DNA of 64,000 bases from Qipengyuania oceanensis (GCF_009827535.1 NZ_WTYN01000005.1:1-64000); one strand, 5' to 3'. Counted from the stretch's first letter, positions 8,346-16,037 are shown. The notes: a model not told the origin generated them from the letters alone. Translations and numbers: made by a program.

Positions 8346-9572
8346 TCAGGCGGCTGTCTGGCCCTGGATTTCCGCTTCGGCCTCGGCGATCAGTTCGTCG
8401 GGAGTATCGGCGAAGGGGTGGCTACCGAACAGCGGCTCGCCAAAGATGAAGCCGATGAGGTTCGGTCGACCGATATGATCGAACAGCGCGGTCACCGTCA
8501 GCAGGATCGGGACCGACAGAAGCGCGCCGAACACGCCCCAGACCCAGGTAAAATAGCTGAACGCGATCAGGATCAGCACCGGGTTCATGGTGAACCGCGC
8601 ACCCAGGATCGAAGGGGTGATCACGTTCGATTCGATCGTGTGCAGCGACAGGTAGGCAAGGGCCGGAATGAGGCCCAGCAAGGCCGTCTCCGCCGTGCCC
8701 ACCCCGAATAGCGTCAGCAGGGCGATCATGGCGAACGGCCCGATATAGGGAATGAAGTTGAGGATCGCGGCAAGCCCGCCCCACATCACCGGTGCATCGA
8801 CGTCGAGCGCCCAGGCTCCCAGGGCGACGACCACGCCGACTCCGGCGTTTATCCAGGTGACGGTGAGGATGTAGGATGCGACCCGGTCCTGCACTTCGCG
8901 CACGACGCGCGCAGCCTTGATCGACGTTCCGAAGGATGCACGGTCGAGCATCAGGTGGCGGCGGACCCGTACCCGCCCCTCGATCATGAAAAAGGACATG
9001 AGGAAAGTCAGCAGGACTTCCAGCAGCACGCTGGGCGTGGCGATCGCCAGCTCCTGCAGGATGTTCGGCCCTTCGAGCACGACCTTGCGCGAATCTTCCG
9101 ATCCCATCAGCTCGGCCAGCTCGCGGTTGATGTCCTCCACCCAGCTGAAGGTGTTGCGCAACTCGGCAAACCGCTGGGAAACCTGCTGGACCATCGCTGG
9201 CAGCTGGTCGATCAGCGTCATGGCGGGTTGCAGGATCAGCGCCAGCGCGAGCAACAGTACCGCGAAAAAGAACAGCAGCGCGGCAAGCGAGGCGAGCACG
9301 TTGGGAAGGCCCCAGCCAGCCAGCTTGTCGGCCAGCGGAGACAGCACGATCGTCAGGATCAGCGCAGTGACGAGCGGCAGGAACACGACCGAGCCGATCG
9401 ACAGCACGAATGGCAGCGCGAAGAACAGTCCGAGGCCGAGGATCACGACCAACGCGGAGATGAGGCGCAGCTCCTGCTCGGCAAAGGCATGCCTGCGCCC
9501 GGCGCGCTGGCTCGCGGCATCACCTGCATCGCTTGCGGTCGCTTGAGCAGGGGGCAGGTCGATGTCGCTCAT
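8346..9572 (-). CDS. AI-2E family transporter (PerM/TqsA-like)
   Basis: A 408-residue membrane protein with about eight transmembrane segments in the PerM arrangement: two pairs of N-terminal helices (about 35-125), a soluble linker (about 125-195) and a C-terminal bundle containing NFIPYIGPF and the conserved TPSILGARFTMNPV loop. Family members include the AI-2 exporter TqsA and Na+/H+ antiporters, so the substrate cannot be assigned. The N-terminal 35 residues and the acidic C-terminus are cytoplasmic. It runs in the same direction as the downstream end of ecfG, 62 bases away. Confidence 0.88.
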   Translation of the reverse strand: MSDIDLPPAQATASDAGDAASQRAGRRHAFAEQELRLISALVVILGLGLFFALPFVLSIGSVVFLPLVTALILTIVLSPLADKLAGWGLPNVLASLAALLFFFAVLLLALALILQPAMTLIDQLPAMVQQVSQRFAELRNTFSWVEDINRELAELMGSEDSRKVVLEGPNILQELAIATPSVLLEVLLTFLMSFFMIEGRVRVRRHLMLDRASFGTSIKAARVVREVQDRVASYILTVTWINAGVGVVVALGAWALDVDAPVMWGGLAAILNFIPYIGPFAMIALLTLFGVGTAETALLGLIPALAYLSLHTIESNVITPSILGARFTMNPVLILIAFSYFTWVWGVFGALLSVPILLTVTALFDHIGRPNLIGFIFGEPLFGSHPFADTPDELIAEAEAEIQGQTAA

Positions 9573-9634
9573 GTCCCCTGTCTAATGCCTCGCCGGAAGG
9601 TTCACGGCAAGCGGTCCCCGACCAAGCCTGCCGT

Positions 9635-10246
9635 TCAGTCGCGCGCGGCGGCTTGCCCGTTGCCCATCGCCACTTCGTCGAGTTCCTCGAGGATCGCCCG
9701 GTGAGCTCCCTGGTCGTCGATCGAGCGCTGCGGAATCGACCCCTCGTCGAGCATGGAGTTGAGCGCGGCACGCGCGCGCCCGACCCGGCTCTTGATCGTG
9801 CCGACCGCGCAACCGCAGATGTTCGCCGCTTCTTCGTAGGAGAAACCGCCTGCGCCCACCAGCAGCAGCGCCTCGCGGCGTTCGGCCGGCAGCGTCAGCA
9901 GCGCGCGGTGCATGTCGGATAGGTGGATCGGCTCCTCCTGCCCTGCCGGAGCGGTCAGGATGCGTTCGGCGACGTTCTCGTCGTACTCGCCGCGAAAGCG
10001 GTTGCGCCGCATATCCGTCAGATAGGCATTGCGCAGGATGACGAAGGTCCAGGCGCGCATGGATGTGCCGGGTTCGAACCGTTCCTGGGCGGCCCACGCC
10101 TTGAGCAATGCTTCCTGAACGAGATCGTCCGCCATGTCGGCGCGTCCGCACAAGCCGCGGGCAAAGGCCCGCAGGTGCGGGACCACATCGGTCAACTCGC
10201 GCTTGAAGTCGGCCTTGTCGGTGGCCGTGCGTTCATGTTTTGCCAT
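9635..10246 (-). CDS. ecfG: General stress response ECF sigma factor EcfG
   Basis: A 203-residue ECF sigma factor. Region 2 is about 20-85 (MADDLVQEALLKAWAAQERF, MRAWTFVILRNAYLTDMRR) and region 4 about 105-165 (LTLPAERREALLLVGAGGFSYEEAA, GTIKSRVGRARAAL). The form of region 4 and the placement directly after nepR identify the EcfG group, which directs transcription of stress genes from GGAAC-N16/17-CGTT promoters. The start codon overlaps the nepR stop (TGATG), so production is coupled to its anti-sigma factor. About 40 C-terminal residues extend beyond region 4. Confidence 0.95.
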   Translation of the reverse strand: MAKHERTATDKADFKRELTDVVPHLRAFARGLCGRADMADDLVQEALLKAWAAQERFEPGTSMRAWTFVILRNAYLTDMRRNRFRGEYDENVAERILTAPAGQEEPIHLSDMHRALLTLPAERREALLLVGAGGFSYEEAANICGCAVGTIKSRVGRARAALNSMLDEGSIPQRSIDDQGAHRAILEELDEVAMGNGQAAARD

Positions 10247-10425
10247 CAGTCCTGGTCGTCCAGTTTCGACAGCAGATCCTTGAAATTGTCGGGGAGCGGT
10301 TCGTTCACCACAGTATCGTACAGCTGGCGAAGGCCATTGGCCCAGCCAGGTTTTTCAGACCCGTTCTTGCTGTGTTTCTGCACCCGTCCAGCTTTCTCGT
10401 CACGACCTTCGGTTTCGCCATTCAT
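10246..10425 (-). CDS. nepR: Anti-sigma factor NepR
   Basis: NepR holds EcfG inactive until phosphorylated PhyR, whose N-terminus mimics sigma, takes NepR away. The signature helix GLRQLYDTVVNEPLPDNFKD is intact (about 32-51), followed by LLSKLD. I chose the ATG at 10425, giving 59 residues, a common NepR length. A GTG at 10473 would add 16 residues but would leave only about a 20-base leader after the EcfG promoter at 10500-10524. The Lys/Arg-rich N-terminus is variable in the family. The gene overlaps ecfG by one base. Confidence 0.92.
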   Translation of the reverse strand: MNGETEGRDEKAGRVQKHSKNGSEKPGWANGLRQLYDTVVNEPLPDNFKDLLSKLDDQD

Positions 10426-10497
10426 AGCGGTTACGCGTTTCCTAGTTTTGTAAATGTGCCCGGAAGGACGCACCTTTACGATCCCGTGAGTGTGTGG

Positions 10498-10524
10498 GGA
10501 ACGATGCGCGTCCTATATGGTTCC
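10498..10524. promoter_or_regulatory. Symmetric EcfG promoter between nepR-ecfG and the CHASE/HWE kinase
   Basis: On the minus strand GGAAC (10524-10520) and CGTT (10503-10500) are 16 bases apart, a perfect EcfG promoter aimed at nepR-ecfG. On the plus strand the same DNA reads GGAAC (10498-10502), 17 bases, GTT (10520-10522), aimed at the kinase gene. The site is thus an inverted repeat GGAAC-N17-GTTCC. The minus-strand promoter implies positive autoregulation by EcfG; plus-strand activity is inferred. Confidence 0.8.
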
Positions 10525-10608
10525 CTGCCTGAGGTGATCAACCGGCCTCGCCTATCGCGGTCGTTCAATACGCCGTCTTCTGACGGTATCACACTTTCGG
10601 GGCAACGT

Positions 10609-12282
10609 TTGGAACACCAGGATCTCTCGGAGCGGAAATCGCGACGGTTACTCGTCGATTATCCGCGCGCGGTCCCGGTCGGAATCTTCCTGCTGGTCAT
10701 GGCGATCGCGATCCTGAGCGTGTTCGTAATCGAGCGGGCGGAAAGCCAGCGCGAACTCTCCTCGATGCGCGAAACGGGCCAGGCAGTAGCCTCCGCGCTG
10801 GAACGGCGCGCGGCGAGCAGTTCCTCCTACCTTCGTGCCGGCGCAGCGTTGCTGTCCACGACCGATCGGGTCGACCCGGGCCTGTTCGGCAGTTTCGTCG
10901 ACGAGTTGCGCCTCGATTCCGATTTTCGCGGTTCGGATGGCATCGGGTGGGCGCGCGCCATCACGCCGGACGAACTGCCCAGCTATCGCGCCGAGATGGC
11001 GAGCTTCGGAGTCGCGCTGGAAGCCATACGGCCCCGGCCCGATGCCGCCACGCGGCGCATCGTGCCGGTCACCTATCTCCAGCCGGCGACCCAGAGAAAC
11101 CTGCGCGCGATCGGCTACAACATGTATTCCGAGCCGACCCGCCGTGCCGCGATGGACGAATCGATGCGGACGGTTTCCCCGACCGCCACCGGCCGGATCG
11201 TCCTGCTGCAGGAAGGCGAAGGCAAGGCCCCGGGCTTCCTGATCTACATGCCGGTGTTCCAGGGCGCTGGCATGGAGCGCAGGTTGCGAGGCTTCATTTA
11301 CAGCCCCTTCAACGCCCAGCAATTTCTCGATTCCGCGCTCGAACTCGAAACGAGGGGCCGGATGGGGGTCAAGCTCTACGACGGGGCGGTATTGCCCGAT
11401 CGCCTGCTCGCGGAACTGCCGAGCGAATTCAGTAGTGGCCGGACGCTGATCGAAGACGTGACCGTCGCCAACCGCCCGATGCTGCTCGTCGTCGAATCGG
11501 CCAAGAACGCGTCGCTGTCGCTGATTTCGATGCTGACCCTGCTGTTCGGCCTCGCCGTCGGGAGCCTGCTGATGCTTGTGGCAAGGCTGATGACGCAGCA
11601 GGCGCTGGAAGACCGCGCAGCTCTCGATTGGCTCGAAGAGCAGCACTCGATCCGCAACACGCTTACCCGCGAGCTCAATCACCGGGTCAAGAATACGCTT
11701 GCCAACGTCCTATCTATCGCCGCGCTGACCCGGCGCCGCGCGACCAACGTGGACGAATATGCCGAAGGGCTGGAAGGCCGGATCAGGGCGCTCTCCGCCA
11801 CGCACGACCTGCTGACGCAATCGGAATGGGGGACCACGCGGGTCCGGCAGATCGTGGATGCCGAACTGCTGCCCTACCAGCATGGCTCAAGCGATGCGAT
11901 AGTGTGCAGCGGTCCCAATGTTGCGGTGGCGCCGAACGACGCGCTGTCCCTGGGCCTGGCCCTGCACGAGCTGGCCACCAACGCGGTCAAGTACGGCGCG
12001 CTCAGCCAGGCGGGCGGACAGGTGCAGGTTCACTGGAAGAAAGTGGGCGACGACCTCATCGAACTGCTGTGGCAGGAAAGCGGTGGACCGGAAGTCTCGC
12101 AGCCGAGTTCGCGCGGCTTCGGCACCGACCTGCTCGAGAAGATCGTGGCACACGAACTCAAGCATCCCGTGGAGCTCGTCTTCGCGCCCCAAGGCGTTTC
12201 CTGCAAGCTGCTGATCCCGCTTCGTCGGCGCAGCGCGTTCGCGATCCGGGCGCGGCCCGAGCAGGCTTCCAGGCCGGGATGA
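10609..12282 (+). CDS. CHASE-domain HWE-type sensor histidine kinase of the general stress response
   Basis: A membrane sensor kinase. From the chosen start there are a basic N-terminus, TM1 (about 22-42), a periplasmic CHASE domain (about 60-215, with IGWARAITP, IVPVTYLQPATQRNLRAIGY and GFLIYMPVFQG), TM2 (about 303-327) and a HisKA_2/HWE module. Its phosphoacceptor is His358 in ELNHRVKNTLANV, followed by the ATPase region HELATNAVKYGAL and GFGTDLLEKIV. Placement inside the phyR-nepR-ecfG locus suggests it phosphorylates PhyR, a PhyK/Pak-type role. The start is uncertain. I took the TTG at 10609, which has GGGGC just upstream; a GTG at 10534 is possible. The ATG at 10504 lies inside the promoter. 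Confidence 0.85.
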   Translation: MEHQDLSERKSRRLLVDYPRAVPVGIFLLVMAIAILSVFVIERAESQRELSSMRETGQAVASALERRAASSSSYLRAGAALLSTTDRVDPGLFGSFVDELRLDSDFRGSDGIGWARAITPDELPSYRAEMASFGVALEAIRPRPDAATRRIVPVTYLQPATQRNLRAIGYNMYSEPTRRAAMDESMRTVSPTATGRIVLLQEGEGKAPGFLIYMPVFQGAGMERRLRGFIYSPFNAQQFLDSALELETRGRMGVKLYDGAVLPDRLLAELPSEFSSGRTLIEDVTVANRPMLLVVESAKNASLSLISMLTLLFGLAVGSLLMLVARLMTQQALEDRAALDWLEEQHSIRNTLTRELNHRVKNTLANVLSIAALTRRRATNVDEYAEGLEGRIRALSATHDLLTQSEWGTTRVRQIVDAELLPYQHGSSDAIVCSGPNVAVAPNDALSLGLALHELATNAVKYGALSQAGGQVQVHWKKVGDDLIELLWQESGGPEVSQPSSRGFGTDLLEKIVAHELKHPVELVFAPQGVSCKLLIPLRRRSAFAIRARPEQASRPG

Positions 12283-12300
12283 CATTCCGATAGAACCGAT

Positions 12301-12331
12301 AAAAAACGGGCGGCCCAGCGGACCGCCCGTT
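12301..12331. terminator. Bidirectional intrinsic terminator between the kinase and phyR
   Basis: A 9-bp perfect stem, AACGGGCGG (12305-12313) with CCGCCCGTT (12323-12331), has a run of A on its left side. This gives a T-run on the minus strand for phyR. On the plus strand it closes the kinase gene. Confidence 0.85.
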
Positions 12332-12365
12332 CTGCATTCTGCAATAATGTGCCGGTTGAGCCGGA

Positions 12366-13160
12366 TCAGGCCAGCGGTCGGCTCGATCCGAAGAACAGTG
12401 CCTGGCTGATCGCTGCACGAACCGTCGCTTCTTGGAACGGCTTGGTCACCAGATAGGTCGGCTCGGGCCGGTCGCCGGTGAGCAGGCGTTCGGGGTAGGC
12501 GGTGATGAAGATAACCGGGACACTGTCTATCGCCAGGATATCGTCGACCGCATCGAGACCGGAGGAACCGTCGGCAAGCTGGATGTCCGCAAGCACGAGG
12601 CCCGGCGTGTTGTTGGCGACGACTTCCTGGGCCTGCGTGCGCGTTGCCGCGGTGCCGCAGATGTCGTGGCCGAGGCCCTTCACCAGGTCTTCCAGCTGCA
12701 TCGAGATGAGCGGTTCGTCCTCGATGATGAGCACGCTGGTCGCCGATTCACGATCGATCTCGCTGACCGCGTTCTGGACCAGACTTTCGACTTCCGACGG
12801 GGCGAGGTCCATGATCTCGCCGGCCTGGTCGATGGAGAAATCCTCCAGCGTGGTAAGGAGCAGGGCCTGGCGGTTGAGCGGCGTGATCATCCGCAGGCGG
12901 TCCTGCGCAGCACTTTCGTGGCCACCGCTGCCGTCGCCGGCACTCTCGACTTCGAGATAGGCGCTGGCCCAGACCTTGTTGAAGGCTCGATAGAGCGGCA
13001 CGCGGCCCCCTTCGAGCGAAGCCTTCAGATCGCTGTCGGCAAGAGCCGCTTCCAGCGTTGCGCGCACGAAGGCATCGCCCGTCGCCTGCGAGCCGGTCAG
13101 GGCACGCGCGTAGCGACGAAGATAGGGGAGATTGGATGCGACTTGATCGCCGAGCGACAT
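12366..13160 (-). CDS. phyR: Stress response regulator / anti-anti-sigma factor PhyR
   Basis: PhyR joins an EcfG-like sigma-mimic domain (residues 1-140, with LPYLRRYARALTG and the region 4-like TLEDFSIDQAGEIMDLAPSE) to a C-terminal receiver domain (about 142-262). The receiver has acidic pocket Glu147/Asp148, phosphoacceptor Asp192 (VLADIQLADG), Thr220 and Lys240 (VTKPF). Phosphorylation frees the sigma-like domain to bind NepR and release EcfG. The ATG at 13160 has AAGGGAAGGG just upstream; longer N-terminal extensions would run into the EcfG promoter at 13192-13216. The 264-residue length is normal. Confidence 0.96.
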   Translation of the reverse strand: MSLGDQVASNLPYLRRYARALTGSQATGDAFVRATLEAALADSDLKASLEGGRVPLYRAFNKVWASAYLEVESAGDGSGGHESAAQDRLRMITPLNRQALLLTTLEDFSIDQAGEIMDLAPSEVESLVQNAVSEIDRESATSVLIIEDEPLISMQLEDLVKGLGHDICGTAATRTQAQEVVANNTPGLVLADIQLADGSSGLDAVDDILAIDSVPVIFITAYPERLLTGDRPEPTYLVTKPFQEATVRAAISQALFFGSSRPLA

Positions 13161-13189
13161 ATAAACCCTTCCCTTGAGATAGCGCGCAT

Positions 13190-13216
13190 GGAACGCCCGC
13201 CGGATTACTTGGTTCC
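13190..13216. promoter_or_regulatory. Symmetric EcfG promoter between phyR and the Fnr-like gene
   Basis: Minus strand: GGAAC (13216-13212), 16 bases, CGTT (13195-13192), facing phyR. Plus strand: GGAAC (13190-13194), 17 bases, GTT (13212-13214), facing the Fnr-like gene. The layout is the same GGAACG-N16-GTTCC inverted repeat as at 10498-10524. Confidence 0.8.
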
Positions 13217-13245
13217 GCCCGCTACACCTCCCGGGCCAATTTGAC

Positions 13246-13259
13246 AAAAATCGATTTTT
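13246..13259. promoter_or_regulatory. AAAAATCGATTTTT palindrome upstream of the Fnr-like gene
   Basis: A perfect 14-bp palindrome lies 54 bases before the GTG start, directly after TTGAC. It does not match the Fnr/FixK box (TTGAT-N4-ATCAA) well. It may be an operator or a bent A/T tract. Confidence 0.35.
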
Positions 13260-13312
13260 CGGCTGACGCTGCCGACCAAACATCAACACCTGTCCGGGAA
13301 TGGGGGAGCAAG

Positions 13313-14050
13313 GTGAAATCAACGGTCGCATGTAAGGACTGCCCGCTTCAGGAGTGTAGCGGTCTTCGCGCACACACTCCGGAAGAACTGGCCTACATCC
13401 AGGAATACAAGCAGGGCGATATCGCTGCAGAGCGCGGTTCGATCATTCTCGAACAGGGCAAGAAAACGCATCACCTGCACTCCGTGCTGGAAGGCGTGCT
13501 GATCCGTTACCGGACCCTGGAAGACGGCCGACGCCAGATCGTCAATTTCATGTTTCCCGGCGATCTCATCGGCCTGCAGGGCGCCTTCGACGATGCAGTC
13601 ATGCATTCCGTCGAGGCGTTGTTGGACGTACGCCTGTGTGTTTTCGAGCGAGGCGATTTCAAGGCGCTCATAAAATCGCACACGGACTTGGGTTACGATC
13701 TTACTTGGCTTGCGGCGAAGGAAGAAACTGCGCTCGAGGAACATCTCGTGGCGCTGGGCCAGCGATCGGCGAAGGAGAGAGTGGCATACCTCGCGGTGTG
13801 GCTCATCGACCGGGCGCTCGATACCTGCATGGCCGGCGACGACAACTCGCTCGATCTGCCGATCACGCAGGCGCAGATTGCCGACATGCTCGGCCTGTCG
13901 CTGGTTCACACGAACCGGACACTGCGCTCGCTCGAGCGCGAAGGCCTGATCGTGTGGAAGCCGGGCAACCTGCGCGTGCCCGACGTCGATGCCGCCTGCG
14001 ATTACGCGCAATACCAGCGCGCGGGGACGAACAACCGTCCCTTCATCTGA
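13313..14050 (+). CDS. Crp/Fnr family transcriptional regulator with an Fnr-like cysteine set
   Basis: This 245-residue regulator has a cyclic-nucleotide-binding-type beta-barrel (about 25-130) and a C-terminal winged helix (about 170-230, ITQAQIADMLGLSLVHTNRT). Cys7, Cys10 and Cys15 (CKDCPLQEC) plus Cys109 (DVRLCVFERG) occupy the places of the [4Fe-4S] ligands of Fnr, though the second gap is four residues rather than five. Oxygen or redox sensing is therefore plausible but unproven. The GTG at 13313 is chosen because GGGGGAG lies 5-10 bases upstream; an upstream TTG at 13241 has no ribosome site. The plus-reading EcfG promoter at 13190 would place it in the stress regulon. Confidence 0.85.
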   Translation: MKSTVACKDCPLQECSGLRAHTPEELAYIQEYKQGDIAAERGSIILEQGKKTHHLHSVLEGVLIRYRTLEDGRRQIVNFMFPGDLIGLQGAFDDAVMHSVEALLDVRLCVFERGDFKALIKSHTDLGYDLTWLAAKEETALEEHLVALGQRSAKERVAYLAVWLIDRALDTCMAGDDNSLDLPITQAQIADMLGLSLVHTNRTLRSLEREGLIVWKPGNLRVPDVDAACDYAQYQRAGTNNRPFI

Positions 14051-14099
14051 GGCCGAATACACCCGAACCACGAGCTTCAGAAAAATTTTCGATCGGTCG

Positions 14100-14124
14100 G
14101 GAACCCGATTTCATGTCGAACATT
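14100..14124 (+). promoter_or_regulatory. EcfG-like promoter for the small RNA
   Basis: GGAAC (14100-14104), a 16-base spacer and CATT (14121-14124) differ from the EcfG consensus by one base in the -10 (CATT for CGTT). Transcription would start near 14131, just before the C-rich hairpin. Confidence 0.5.
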
Positions 14125-14130
14125 TTCCTT

Positions 14131-14218
14131 ATGTCACCGCCGAGACCCCCCCTCCCGTCCAAACGGCTGGTGATACGATCCCGAAAGGCCTCCGTTCAAA
14201 AGAACGGAGGCCTTTTTT
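14131..14218 (+). ncRNA. Candidate GsrN-like small RNA of the general stress response
   Basis: About 88 bases. The 5' part forms a hairpin, CACCGCCG (14135-14142) with CGGC-T-GGTG (14164-14172), enclosing a 21-base loop that contains a run of seven C then TCCC. The 3' part is a perfect 13-bp terminator hairpin with a T-run. This matches the known layout of GsrN, the sigT-dependent small RNA of Caulobacter, which has a C-rich exposed 5' loop and a 3' intrinsic terminator and is often encoded near general stress genes in alphaproteobacteria. An EcfG-like promoter sits at the right distance. Alternatively the DNA is only the 3' UTR and terminator of the Fnr-like gene. Confidence 0.5.
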
Positions 14219-14219
14219 C
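14185..14219. terminator. Strong intrinsic terminator (also end of the candidate small RNA)
   Basis: AAGGCCTCCGTTC (14185-14197) and GAACGGAGGCCTT (14202-14214) pair perfectly around an AAAA loop, followed by a T-run. On the minus strand a shorter T-run follows, so it can also close the single-domain response regulator gene. Confidence 0.92.
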
Positions 14220-14313
14220 TTGGGTGACGCTTGTTATGCCAAGACTCGCGTAAATATGGCGCGCGAATTGGACGCGCGGACCGCGCTCCAATCATTGCGT
14301 CGCTTGTCGTTCG

Positions 14314-14745
14314 TCAGGTTAGCGAAGCGCGCAGGCGGGAGATGATCCCGACGCGCTTGGGCTCCAGGAGCAGCCGGGCAAGCTGCGTGGGATCGTAGGG
14401 CTTTTCCATGATCGCGCCGAGCTGTGCAATCGCCTCAGGAATATCGCCCGGAGCACCGGTCGAGAAAATGATCCGCGGCGGCTTGGGCCCGATATGATCG
14501 ACCAGTTCCGCTATGGCCCAACCGTCGTTGCGATCGGCCAGGTGCACGTCGAGAACCAGTACATCGGGTTTCTCCGCCCGCAAGGCGCGCAAGGCATCCT
14601 CGGTAGAATGGCATATCTCGACGTCCGCCACTCCGATCGCACGCAGTTCGTCCTCGAGTGCCAGCGCGAGGATGGCATCATCCTCGACGACCAGAACCCG
14701 TTTCGGTGCAGCGCCCTTGAGATCCGATTTCTTTGCTTTTGCCAT
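14314..14745 (-). CDS. Single-domain response regulator, FAT GUY-like (SdrG/MrrA type)
   Basis: A 143-residue receiver-only protein with acidic pocket Glu21/Asp22/Asp23, phosphoacceptor Asp66 (VLVLDVHLAD) and Lys115 (MEKPYD). The beta4 region RIIFSTGAPG resembles the FAT GUY motif (PFxFATGY) of single-domain regulators such as Sphingomonas SdrG. Those regulators relay phosphate between kinases and PhyR. The N-terminus is basic (MAKAKKSDLKGAAPKR). A GGAAC-N17-CGTT promoter (14815-14790) lies 45 bases upstream, which adds support for a place in the stress regulon. There is no output domain. Confidence 0.88.
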   Translation of the reverse strand: MAKAKKSDLKGAAPKRVLVVEDDAILALALEDELRAIGVADVEICHSTEDALRALRAEKPDVLVLDVHLADRNDGWAIAELVDHIGPKPPRIIFSTGAPGDIPEAIAQLGAIMEKPYDPTQLARLLLEPKRVGIISRLRASLT

Positions 14746-14789
14746 GTCTCGTCCGCAGTGCCGGCACCTCAGCTGCCGACGTGTCCCCG

Positions 14790-14815
14790 AACGGATCGGA
14801 CGGGCGGGAAGTTCC
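14790..14815 (-). promoter_or_regulatory. EcfG-type promoter of the single-domain response regulator
   Basis: On the minus strand GGAAC (14815-14811) is followed after 17 bases by CGTT (14793-14790), one base longer than at nepR and phyR but within the accepted range. It overlaps an inverted repeat, GGGCGGGAA-G-TTCCCGCCC (14802-14820). Confidence 0.6.
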
Positions 14816-14879
14816 CGCCCCCTGCGCTTTCAGTTCCCGGGGATGCAGGAATGCAACAAGGGGCTGCTGCCGAGCCGGC

Positions 14880-16037
14880 TCAGAGCGATTTGCAGTAGAT
14901 GTTGTACTGCCGGTTCACCTTGCTCTGGATGGCATCGGCAATGGCGATCATCCCCTGGTTGTCGTCGAGGATCCATCCGATCTCGCCCCTGACCGTGCCG
15001 AATTCGCGGACCGCGTTCTTGCGGATATGCTCGATCATCATGAAGGCCAGCTGGCTGGCGAGCCGCGAGTTGTGCAGTTCGCGCCGCACCCCCATCAAGG
15101 GCACGCGCATGTGCTTTCCGACCGGCTTGCGGAGCCAGCGCAGCATCCTTACCCAGCCGAAGGGGAAGAGCTTGCCGTCGATCTTCACCAGCACTTCGTT
15201 GATGTCCGGCAGGGTTATCATGAAGGCGACCGGCACCCCGTCGAGATCGGCCAGCATCACAAGTTCGGGGTGGATGATCGGCTTCAGCTTTTTTGAAGCG
15301 TAATCGATTTCCGCCTCGGTGAACGGCACGAAACCCCAGTTGCCCGACCAGGCATCGTTGAGGATCTCGAGCGCGGTCCGCACTTCCTCCTCGTAGCGGG
15401 ACTTGTCGACCGGGCGGATGGTGATGCGCGCATTGCGTTCGCCCGACTGGACGATCCGCTGGATCAGCGGGGGAAAGCCATCGGTGATGTCGACGTCGTA
15501 GGTGAACAGGGTTTTCGCCAGTTCGTAGCCTGCGCCCTCGATCCAGCCCTGGTAGTGCGCGGGATGATGGCCCATCATGATCATGGGCGCATGGTCCTGG
15601 CCCTTGACCAGAAGACCCGGCTCTTCCCAGATCGAGAGGGAAATCGGCCCGAGAACCTTCACCATGCCGCGTTCGCGCAGCCAGCTTTCTGCCCGGGCCA
15701 GCAAGGCGGAAGCGATCGTGGCATCTTCCGCATCGAAGTAGCCGAACAGCCCGGTGCCCGGCCCGAAACCCTGTTCGGACGGCATTTCGAGCGCCACGTG
15801 GTCGATGTGCGCGGAAATCCTGCCGACGTCGCGGCCCGCCCGGGTCGCGATGAACAGCTGCACTTCGGCATGCTGGAAGAACGGGTTCTTGTCCGGATCG
15901 AGGAGCTCGAGCTGTTCGGAGCGCAATTGCGGGACGAAATGCTCCAACCGCTCGGAGAAACGGCGACCGAGGTCGACGAAGCGCTTGCGGCCCTTCTTGC
16001 CGGAGACGGGCTCGATCACTATCTGGCTGTCGCTCAT
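14880..16037 (-). CDS. GNAT-fold N-acetyltransferase-like conserved protein (YghO-like)
   Basis: A 385-residue cytoplasmic protein with a conserved N-terminal half (NPFFQHAEVQLFIATRAGRDVGRISAHID, here quoted in parts as family-like) and a C-terminal GNAT-like half. Its features include LFGYFDAEDATIA, VLGPISLSIWEEPGLL and the acceptor-domain stretch GVPVAFMITLPD. It resembles the uncharacterised E. coli YghO group, in which the substrate is unknown. The ATG at 16037 has AAGGA at good spacing; an ATG seven codons upstream lacks one. It is divergent from the desaturase gene. Confidence 0.65.
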   Translation of the reverse strand: MSDSQIVIEPVSGKKGRKRFVDLGRRFSERLEHFVPQLRSEQLELLDPDKNPFFQHAEVQLFIATRAGRDVGRISAHIDHVALEMPSEQGFGPGTGLFGYFDAEDATIASALLARAESWLRERGMVKVLGPISLSIWEEPGLLVKGQDHAPMIMMGHHPAHYQGWIEGAGYELAKTLFTYDVDITDGFPPLIQRIVQSGERNARITIRPVDKSRYEEEVRTALEILNDAWSGNWGFVPFTEAEIDYASKKLKPIIHPELVMLADLDGVPVAFMITLPDINEVLVKIDGKLFPFGWVRMLRWLRKPVGKHMRVPLMGVRRELHNSRLASQLAFMMIEHIRKNAVREFGTVRGEIGWILDDNQGMIAIADAIQSKVNRQYNIYCKSL

